From DAITPV01 sp050692555 (GTDB lineage Bacteria; Actinomycetota; UBA4738; CALAEC01): a DNA stretch of 64,000 nt. Positions 58,074-64,000 of this stretch are shown in pieces. The notes beneath the pieces were generated by a model that saw nothing but the letters and a program-made list of their open reading frames with translations, had not been told where the DNA came from and searched no databases. Made by a program: the position numbers and the translations under genes. The stretch spans positions 86,442 to 150,441 of the forward strand of contig JBOGVS010000002.1 in NCBI GenBank assembly GCA_050692555.1. Reading direction: 5' to 3'. Numbering within the stretch: the first letter of the stretch is position 1; each line of letters opens with the position of its first letter.

Positions 58074-58538
58074 ATGCGGACCAGTGTCGACGTCCACAAC
58101 TTCCTCGTGGAGCGGGACGTCCCACACGAGCTGGTCCCGGTCCGGGGGCGTCTCCGGTCCCCCGACCGAGTGGCCGCCATCCTCGGCCTTCCCGAGGAGC
58201 AGGTCGGGCGAGTCGAGGTCCTGGAGGGTCCCGAGGGTCTGGTGGCCGCCCTGGTGCCCTCGGACCGTCGCGCCGACCCTGAACGAGCCGCCGCCGCGGC
58301 CGGCACCGATGACCTTACCCGGGTGCCCGCGCATCGGGCCGCGGACCTCACCGAGTTCCTGGCCGAGGCCATCCCGCCCGCGGGCCTTCCCGACGGTACC
58401 CGGGTCCTGATCGACCGAAGCCTGGCGGAGCAGGAGATCCTGTACTTCCCGGGGGGAGAAGCGTCGGCGCTCCTGAAGATCCGCCCCGACGACCTGGTGC
58501 GGGCCACCGAGGCCAAGGTGGTCGAGGTGGCCACGTGA
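58074..58538 (+). CDS. YbaK/aminoacyl-tRNA deacylase-like protein
   Basis: The product is 154 residues with the YbaK/EbsC fold: VPHELVPVRG, SPDRVAAILG, LVAALVPSDRR and a late ALLKIRPDDLV, typical of editing-domain homologues that deacylate Cys- or Pro-tRNA. The lysine usually required for substrate contact could not be placed with certainty. It overlaps the following Nudix gene by 4 nt (GTGA), so both are coupled. Leaderless start at ATG 58074. Confidence 0.75.
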   Translation: MRTSVDVHNFLVERDVPHELVPVRGRLRSPDRVAAILGLPEEQVGRVEVLEGPEGLVAALVPSDRRADPERAAAAAGTDDLTRVPAHRAADLTEFLAEAIPPAGLPDGTRVLIDRSLAEQEILYFPGGEASALLKIRPDDLVRATEAKVVEVAT

Positions 58539-58963
58539 AGACCGAGCGCCAGGTCTCCTCCGGAGGTGTTCTGGTCCGGGAGGGTGAGCAGGGCCCAGAG
58601 GTCCTGCTGGCCTCCCGGCGGACCCGGGCCGGCGACCTCGTGTGGGGCCTTCCCAAAGGACTCGTGGAGGAGGGCGAAAGGCCCGAAGACACCGCGGTCC
58701 GGGAGGTCCAGGAGGAGACCGGATATCGGGGGACCATTCGGGCCCCGCTGGGGGAGATCTCCTATTGGTTCGTGTGGGAGGGAACCCGGATCCGCAAGAC
58801 CGTCCACTTCTTCCTGATGGAGGACAGGGGCGAGGAGCCCGGCGACCGGGACCGCGAGATGGAGGAGGTCCGGTGGTTCCCGCTGGAGGAGGTCGCCGAT
58901 ATCGCCGGGTTCAAGTCGGAGAAGGAGATCCTCCGGAAAGCCGGGGAGGCCGTCAGGGAATGA
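58535..58963 (+). CDS. Nudix hydrolase
   Basis: The product is 142 residues with a complete Nudix box, GLVEEGERPEDTAVREVQ then EETG, at about residues 42-64. It hydrolyses nucleoside diphosphates linked to other groups; in the Mycobacterium counterpart it is called MutT4, but substrate cannot be told. The start is GTG 58535, overlapping ybaK; its stop overlaps the ATG of the DUF6049 gene. Confidence 0.9.
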   Translation: MKTERQVSSGGVLVREGEQGPEVLLASRRTRAGDLVWGLPKGLVEEGERPEDTAVREVQEETGYRGTIRAPLGEISYWFVWEGTRIRKTVHFFLMEDRGEEPGDRDREMEEVRWFPLEEVADIAGFKSEKEILRKAGEAVRE

Positions 58964-60975
58964 AGCGACTCGGCGTCGCCGCGGCGGTGGTGGCCCTGGT
59001 TACCGTGACTCTGCCCTTCTGGGCCACCGGCGCCCGCGCCCAGGAGGGCGCCGTGACCCTCACCCTGATCGAGCAGACTCCGTTCGCCACCCCCGACCGC
59101 CCGATGCGGATCCAGGTCGGCGCGGTCAACGGATCCGAGACCCGCTATGGGGACCTGGAGCTCTCGGTCGGTGTGTACTCGGCGGCCCGGTCACGTTCGG
59201 AGCTGGCCCAGGCGCTGGAGACCGGTCCGGTGACACCACTGGAAGTGCGGCCACCGATCCCGGTGAAGGGACAGCTGGATCCGGGCGGAGCCGGACGGTC
59301 GTTCAAGCCGATCGAGCTCGAGATGGAGGCTCTCACCGGCGAGGGGGAGAACGCCCTGTACCCGGTGACCGTGGAGCTCCGTTCGGCGGGGACCCCGATC
59401 GCGGTGCTCCGCACCGTGCTGGTGTTCATCTTCGACCGTCCCCTGGTTCCCCTGAACCTGTCGCTGTCGTTCATCCTCGAGGAGCCGGTGCGCGTCCGTC
59501 CCGACGGGGCCCTCCTGGACGACACCCTCGAGCGGTCCATCAACCTCGGTGGGAGGCTGGCCACGATCGTGGGGGCGCTGGAGGAGGACCCCGTCGCCGT
59601 GACCCTGGCCGTGTCCCCGGTCCTGCTGGAGCAGCTGCAGCGGATGGGCGGCGGCTACCGGGTCCTCGAACCGGGTGGAGTCCGGGAGGTTCCCGCGGAT
59701 GATCCCGCCGCCGCTCGAGCGGTGGCATTCCTCGAGCGTCTCCGGGCTCTGGCCCAGCTCCCGACCACCGAGATCGTGGCCCTCCCCTATGCGTCTCCGT
59801 CGGCGCCCGCCCTGGTGGCCGCGGGGCTCGACGAGGAGCTCGACGCCCAGATCGCCAGGGGAACCGAGGTCACCGCCCAGATCCTGGGGGTGGAGCCCAG
59901 CTCGACGGTGTTCCGCCCCCCCGGCTCGGCCCTGTCGATCGACGCGGTCGAGGCTCTCGTCGAACGCAACGTCGGGGCCCTCCTGCTCGACGCCGAGGTG
60001 CTGCCGCCGGCGGCCGGCCTCTCTCTCAGCTCCCCGGCGGTGGCCGAGATCGATGCGGGAGAGGAGCCCGCCATCGCCATCGCCGCCGACGCCGGGGTGG
60101 ACGCCCGGATCGCCGGAGCTCCCGCCGATCCCCGGCTGGCGGCCCAGTGGGTCCTCGGGGAGCTCTCGGCGATCTACTTCGAGCTCCCCAGCGACCCCCG
60201 GGGGGTGGCGGTGGTGTTCGACGAGAACGACGCGCCCTCCGCCGAGTTCCTCCGGCAGCTCCTGCGGGGCCTGACCCCGCTCCCGGACGTCCGGTGGCTG
60301 CGGGCGGTGTCCGCGTCCCGGCTGCTGTTCGGGCAGGAGAGCCAGCCGCTCGAGCGCCGGGACCTTCCGGACCAGCGGCTGGCGCCGCTGACGCCCTCGT
60401 ACACCGCCGAGCTGGGCCGGGCCAGGGAGGCCATCGAGCAGCTGGCCTCGATGGCGGAGCAGCCCGAGCTCCTTGACGGCTACCGGCGGATGATCCTTCA
60501 GTCCGAGTCCCGTCACTACCTCGGGCGGCAGGACCTGGGCGTCGATCTGCTGAGGGCGGTCCGCGAGGGCGTGCGGGGGGAGTTCGCCAAGGTCCAGCCG
60601 CCGGAGGCCAGTTCGATCACCCTGACCTCGCGGCGGGGCGACATCCCGGTGACGCTCCACAACGAGGCCGGGTACCCGGTGAGGGTGGCGCTCACGTTGC
60701 GGTCCACCCGCCTGCAGTTTCTGGGAGGGGGGACACGGGAGATCCTCCTGGATCGCCCCGTCCAGGTGTTCCTGTTCCCGGTCCGGGCCCAGACCACCGG
60801 CCGGTTCCCGGTGGGGGTGGAGATCCGTACGCCCGCGGGTGCGTTGGTGGGCGACTCCCAGATCCTGGTCCGCTCCACCGCGTACAACCGAATAGCCCTG
60901 GTCATCACGATCGGGGCCGCGCTCTTCCTGGCCGTGTGGTGGGGAAGGAGGTTCCTCCCTCGGCGGAGGGCATGA
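58960..60975 (+). CDS. DUF6049 family secreted/membrane protein
   Basis: The product is 671 residues. A signal peptide (VAAAVVALVTVTLPFWATGARA) precedes a long extracytoplasmic region and a C-terminal helix (ALVITIGAALFLAVWWGRRF) that anchors it. Beta-rich domains with YPVTVELRSAGTPIAVLRT and a late IPVTLHNEAGYPVRVALTLRS strand support an Ig-like architecture. It corresponds to Rv3909, next to MurJ, and may help cell-wall assembly. Function unproven. ATG 58960 forms ATGA with the Nudix stop. Confidence 0.8.
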   Translation: MKRLGVAAAVVALVTVTLPFWATGARAQEGAVTLTLIEQTPFATPDRPMRIQVGAVNGSETRYGDLELSVGVYSAARSRSELAQALETGPVTPLEVRPPIPVKGQLDPGGAGRSFKPIELEMEALTGEGENALYPVTVELRSAGTPIAVLRTVLVFIFDRPLVPLNLSLSFILEEPVRVRPDGALLDDTLERSINLGGRLATIVGALEEDPVAVTLAVSPVLLEQLQRMGGGYRVLEPGGVREVPADDPAAARAVAFLERLRALAQLPTTEIVALPYASPSAPALVAAGLDEELDAQIARGTEVTAQILGVEPSSTVFRPPGSALSIDAVEALVERNVGALLLDAEVLPPAAGLSLSSPAVAEIDAGEEPAIAIAADAGVDARIAGAPADPRLAAQWVLGELSAIYFELPSDPRGVAVVFDENDAPSAEFLRQLLRGLTPLPDVRWLRAVSASRLLFGQESQPLERRDLPDQRLAPLTPSYTAELGRAREAIEQLASMAEQPELLDGYRRMILQSESRHYLGRQDLGVDLLRAVREGVRGEFAKVQPPEASSITLTSRRGDIPVTLHNEAGYPVRVALTLRSTRLQFLGGGTREILLDRPVQVFLFPVRAQTTGRFPVGVEIRTPAGALVGDSQILVRSTAYNRIALVITIGAALFLAVWWGRRFLPRRRA

Positions 60976-62642
60976 GTCCGGGCCAGTCGCCGGAGGACAC
61001 CGGCCCGCTCCCACCCGTTCCCCCGGCCGGCGAGGGGGAGGCCCTGGTCCGCAGCACCGCGGCGATGGCCGTGGGCACCACGCTCTCCCGGATCACCGGG
61101 TTCCTCAGGGTGGCCGCCATGGCCTTTGCACTGGGGGTGGCGGAGACCCGGCTGGCCGACGCCTACAACGTGGCCAACAACATCCCCAACATCGTCTACG
61201 AGCTGATCCTCGGCGGGATCCTGACCTCCGTGTTCGTCCCGGTGTTCGTCCACCAGCTGGCCACCCGGTCCCGGGAGGACGCCTGGAGGTCGGCCAGTGC
61301 CGTGTTGACCGTAACGTTCGTGGTCCTGGCCCTGGTCACGGCGATCGGCGTCCTGGCGGCCCCGTGGATCGTCAGGCTGTACACGGTCCGGGTCCCGGAG
61401 GTTCATCGCCAGGCGGTCCAGGACCTGGCCACGTTCTTCCTCCGGTTCTTCGTGCCCCAGATCGCCCTGTACGGGCTCGGAGCCGTGGCCAGCGGCGTGC
61501 TGAACGCCCATCGGCGGTTCGCCGTTCCCATGTTCGCCCCGATCCTCAACAACGTCGTGGTCATCGCGTCGTTCCTGACGTTCGCGCTCATGGAGACCCC
61601 GCGGCCCGACGGCCCGTCGGCGGCGAACATCTCGATGGCCCAGAAGCTGGTGCTGGCGGTGGGCGCCACGGCCGGGGTGGCCGCCATGACGTTCGCCCTG
61701 TGGCCGTCCCTGCGGAAGATCGGGTTCCGGTGGCGATGGCGCCTCGACTGGCGAGACGAGGCCGTGCGACGACTGGTCCGCCTGTCGGGATGGGTCGTCG
61801 CCTACGTGGTCCTCAATCAGATCGGCCTGCTGTTCGTGATCGTCCTGGCCGGGGGCGTGACGGGCGGGTACACCGCCTATCAAGCGGCGTTCATCTTCTT
61901 CCAGCTCCCACACGCCATCTTCTCGGTGTCGATCATGACCGCGCTGCTCCCGTCGCTGTCAGAGGACTGGGTGCGCGGCGACAAGCAGGATTTCCGGCAC
62001 GACCTGGCCCGGGGGATCCGGGCCTCGGCGTTCGTGGTGATCCCCGCGGCCGCCGGGTATCTGGTTCTGGCCCGGCCGATCGTTCGGCTGCTGCTCCAGC
62101 ACGGGGTGGCCACGGCCGAGTCCACAGAGCTCGTCTCGGGAGTGCTCACGTACTTCGCCCTGGGGCTGTTCTCGTTCTCCGCCTTCCTTCTGTTTCTCCG
62201 AGCGTTCTACGCGATGCAGGACACTCGAACACCGGCATTGATCAACCTGATCGCCGTGGTCCTCAACATCGGCGCGAACCTGGCGCTCTTCCCCGTGCTG
62301 GAGGTGGAGGGCCTGGCCCTGGGCCACGCCCTGGCGTACACCCTCGCCGCGGTGGTGGCCGCCGTGGTGCTCCGGAGGCGGCTCGGAGGTCTGGAGGGGA
62401 AGTGGCTGGTGGAAGGCCTGTCGAAGGTGGTGGCCGGCGCCGCTCTCACCGCCGCCGGTGCCTGGGCGGTGGCCCGCACGGTTGGCTCGGCGTTCGGCAC
62501 CAGCACTCTCGGCGAACAGATTGCCCAAGTGGGGGCCGGCGTGCTGGCCGGACTTATAATCTTCATCGGCGCGGCCGTGCTCTTCCGGATGGAGGAGTTT
62601 CAACTGCTCAAACGGGCGTTTCTGGACCGGCTCCGCCGGTGA
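60972..62642 (+). CDS. murJ: Lipid II flippase MurJ
   Basis: The product is 556 residues with 14 predicted helices. The MurJ/MviN start ALVRSTAAMAVGTTLSRITGFLRVAAMAFALG, and ADAYNVANNIPNIVYELILGG match the family; a later KLVLAVGATAGVAAM and RLLLQHGVATAE are typical as well. It flips lipid II across the membrane for peptidoglycan synthesis. ATG 60972 forms ATGA with DUF6049. No C-terminal kinase-like domain as found in Mycobacterium MviN. Confidence 0.93.
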   Translation: MSPGQSPEDTGPLPPVPPAGEGEALVRSTAAMAVGTTLSRITGFLRVAAMAFALGVAETRLADAYNVANNIPNIVYELILGGILTSVFVPVFVHQLATRSREDAWRSASAVLTVTFVVLALVTAIGVLAAPWIVRLYTVRVPEVHRQAVQDLATFFLRFFVPQIALYGLGAVASGVLNAHRRFAVPMFAPILNNVVVIASFLTFALMETPRPDGPSAANISMAQKLVLAVGATAGVAAMTFALWPSLRKIGFRWRWRLDWRDEAVRRLVRLSGWVVAYVVLNQIGLLFVIVLAGGVTGGYTAYQAAFIFFQLPHAIFSVSIMTALLPSLSEDWVRGDKQDFRHDLARGIRASAFVVIPAAAGYLVLARPIVRLLLQHGVATAESTELVSGVLTYFALGLFSFSAFLLFLRAFYAMQDTRTPALINLIAVVLNIGANLALFPVLEVEGLALGHALAYTLAAVVAAVVLRRRLGGLEGKWLVEGLSKVVAGAALTAAGAWAVARTVGSAFGTSTLGEQIAQVGAGVLAGLIIFIGAAVLFRMEEFQLLKRAFLDRLRR

Positions 62643-63040
62643 AGGGCCTGCACGCCGACGAGCGGGGCATCATCCTCGCTTCGCTGCTGAAGGCGGTCTT
62701 GGTGCTGGCCCTGGTGGGGTTGGTGGTGGTGGAGGCCGGCAGCATCTTCTTCACCAAGTTGCGCATCCAGGATTCCGCGGACGCCGCCGCCATCGTGGGG
62801 GCCGACCAGTTGAGCACCTCGGGGGACCCCCAGCTGGCCAGGCAGCAAGTGATCGAGGCACTCCGGCTCCGCGACCCCGAGATGCGGCTCAGGAAGTTCG
62901 AGGCATCGCCAGATGGCACCGTACGGGTGACCGTGCGCAAGGTGGCTCCCACGATCCTGGTCCATCGGTTCGACTTCAGCGAGGACTGGGGCATCATCGA
63001 CGCCGAGGCCCGCGGCCGGCCCGTCTCACCCGACGTCTGA
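62639..63040 (+). CDS. TadE/TadG-like membrane-anchored protein
   Basis: The product is 133 residues. After a short N-terminus (LHADERGIILASLLK) comes one helix (AVLVLALVGLVVVEAGSIFF), then LRIQDSADAAAIVGADQLS, the pattern of TadE/TadG-like pseudopilins, followed by a small beta-rich domain. The GTG start overlaps the murJ stop (GTGA), so it is coupled. No other Tad genes are present. Function unknown. Confidence 0.65.
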   Translation: MKGLHADERGIILASLLKAVLVLALVGLVVVEAGSIFFTKLRIQDSADAAAIVGADQLSTSGDPQLARQQVIEALRLRDPEMRLRKFEASPDGTVRVTVRKVAPTILVHRFDFSEDWGIIDAEARGRPVSPDV

Positions 63041-63042
63041 CG

Positions 63043-63882
63043 GTGACCGGCCCGCCGGTGGCGGTGGTCGCCGACTCGGCGTGCGACCTGCCTCCCCATC
63101 GTGCCCAGGAAGCGGCAATTCGTTTGGTTCCCCTGACCGTGACGTTCGGCGAGGAGAGCTTCCTCGACGGGACCCAGCTCTCCCCCGAGCGGTTCTGGGA
63201 GAAGGTTGCGGACGGCGCGTTCCCCACCACCGCCTCCCCGTCGCCCCAGGCGCTGGTCGATGCGTACGAACGGGCCGCCGCCGACGGCGCGCCAGGGGTG
63301 GTCTCCGTGCACCTGTCCTCGCACCTGTCCCGGACCGGAGAGACCGCTCGCCAGGCGGCGGCGTCGGCATCGGTGCCGGTCGAGGTGATCGACAGCCGGT
63401 CCGTGTCGATGGGTCAGGGCCTGGTGGCGCTGGCCGCGGCCGGCGAGGCGATGCGGGGAGGCGGCCTGGGAGCGGTGGCCGCCGCAGCTCGGTCCGCGGC
63501 CGACCGGCTGACCGTGGCCGCGATGCTTGACACCGTGGAGTTCCTGAAACGCGGTGGACGGGTGGGGGCGGCTCGGGCGGCGCTGTCGGACCTGCTGAGG
63601 ATCCGGCCGGTCCTCTCGCTCGAGGGTGGGGAGCCGATCCTGGCGGCTCGGGCCCGGACCAGGGCTCGAGCCCTGGATGAGGCGATGCGGATGGTCTCCG
63701 GCCCGGCCGAGCGCGCCGCGGTGTTCCACGCCGGGGCCCCGGAGGCCGCGCAGGTCGCCAAGCGCCTCGCCAGCGCCTGCGGCGTGGAGCCCGAGGTGGG
63801 CCTGATCGGGGCGGTCACCGGCGCCCACCTCGGTCCCCGGGCCATCGGGCTCGCCGTGGTTCGCCGGGGGGTTCGGGGGTAG
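63043..63882 (+). CDS. DegV family fatty-acid-binding protein
   Basis: The product is 279 residues. It has VAVVADSACDLP at the N-terminus, TTASPSPQALVDAYE, and SSHLSRTGETARQAA, the DegV two-domain fold that binds a fatty acid (FakB-like). It could supply fatty acids to a FakA kinase, not present here. The start is GTG 63043, 2 nt after the previous stop. The last residues (RRGVRG) and the stop TAG lie in the left end of the repeat array. Confidence 0.9.
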   Translation: MTGPPVAVVADSACDLPPHRAQEAAIRLVPLTVTFGEESFLDGTQLSPERFWEKVADGAFPTTASPSPQALVDAYERAAADGAPGVVSVHLSSHLSRTGETARQAAASASVPVEVIDSRSVSMGQGLVALAAAGEAMRGGGLGAVAAAARSAADRLTVAAMLDTVEFLKRGGRVGAARAALSDLLRIRPVLSLEGGEPILAARARTRARALDEAMRMVSGPAERAAVFHAGAPEAAQVAKRLASACGVEPEVGLIGAVTGAHLGPRAIGLAVVRRGVRG

Positions 63883-64000
63883 CTCGCCAGGATCAGCTGT
63901 GAATCGACGTCACCCGGCGAGCGGACCCCCCGATAGACGGGGGGTTCGGGGGGGTAGCTCGCCAGGATCAGCTGTGGATCGACGTCACCCGGCGAGCGGA
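63866..64000. repeat. Tandem repeat element copies B and C (about 73-75 bp unit)
   Basis: Two units follow degV. Core B is 63879-63930 and core C begins at 63954 and runs off the window edge. Each holds GCTCGCC and GGCGAGC arms (63882-63888/63916-63922; 63957-63963/63991-63997), loops that differ at a single base (GTGAATCG versus GTGGATCG), and a second hairpin ACCCCCC-GATAGAC-GGGGGGT between units. The same 52-bp core occurs at 20139. The left end of B provides the degV stop codon. Confidence 0.85.

Noticed and set aside
63866..64000. CRISPR array
   Set aside because: Units repeat as a whole at 73-75 bp with near-identical loops; there are no short repeats with unique spacers and no cas genes.

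Overview
The window is about 68% G+C by impression, almost fully coding, and reads as chromosome of an Actinomycetota bacterium, probably an uncultured or deep-branching lineage. The evidence is a complete mce lipid-transport operon, inositol-1-phosphate synthase behind a PadR regulator, Ni-superoxide dismutase with its maturation protease, a flippase/thymidylate-kinase fusion next to topA, and several neighbourhoods that match Mycobacterium gene order from memory (CCA transferase - Nudix - DUF6049 - MurJ; TrkA pair beside an APC permease and an OB-fold protein; PadR - ino1). Many genes start on GTG or TTG, and adjacent genes often overlap by ATGA or GTGA.

Layout. 1-8.7 kb: end of an L,D-transpeptidase, a secreted TolB-like propeller, tRNA-Thr, then on the minus strand holB, MFS-tmk and topA, followed by RDD and sppA. 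8.8-15.3 kb: dedA and a sulfur-uptake block (sbp-cysT-cysW-cysA, an SsuB/SsuC-like pair, a YezD protein), preceded by a hairpin-rich leader with a strong terminator. 15.3-28.4 kb: a potassium/ion island with two KimA-type K+ symporters, a KdpD/KdpE-like two-component system lacking kdpFABC, an HD phosphohydrolase, two RCK (TrkA) proteins, an OB-fold protein, a K+-independent proton-pumping pyrophosphatase and a CPA2 antiporter. 28.5-37.6 kb: LCP transferase, Ca2+/cation exchanger, MrfA-like helicase, LOG-like protein, zinc ribbon, flippase, type I phosphodiesterase. 37.9-48.2 kb: mce operon (ATPase, two YrbE permeases, six Mce proteins, Mce-associated protein). 48.2-51.8 kb: PadR-ino1 with a striking triple operator, then an MFS/DUF6504 fusion. 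51.8-55 kb: sodX, two secreted proteins, sodN, a KGG-repeat protein. 55.2-64 kb: orphan PilT ATPase, metallopeptidase-like protein, cca, ybaK, Nudix, DUF6049, murJ, a Tad-like protein and degV, ending in a tandem repeat.

Themes. (1) Ion homeostasis: the two KimA proteins each carry a duplicated cytosolic domain and surround the sensor kinase/regulator pair, while the RCK pair has no TrkH/KtrB channel nearby, which suggests that the RCK proteins serve KimA. (2) Regulation: at least a dozen genes on both strands have a TANNNT hexamer 5-10 nt before the start codon, so leaderless transcription seems to be standard here. (3) Small repeats: a 52-bp core element with an internal inverted repeat occurs after kdpE and twice in tandem after degV, and a different structured insert separates the trkA genes and appears to have removed the original trkA2 start. 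No CRISPR array, integrase, transposase or prophage gene was seen. No gene-free stretch longer than 300 bases exists; the longest is 37615-37894.
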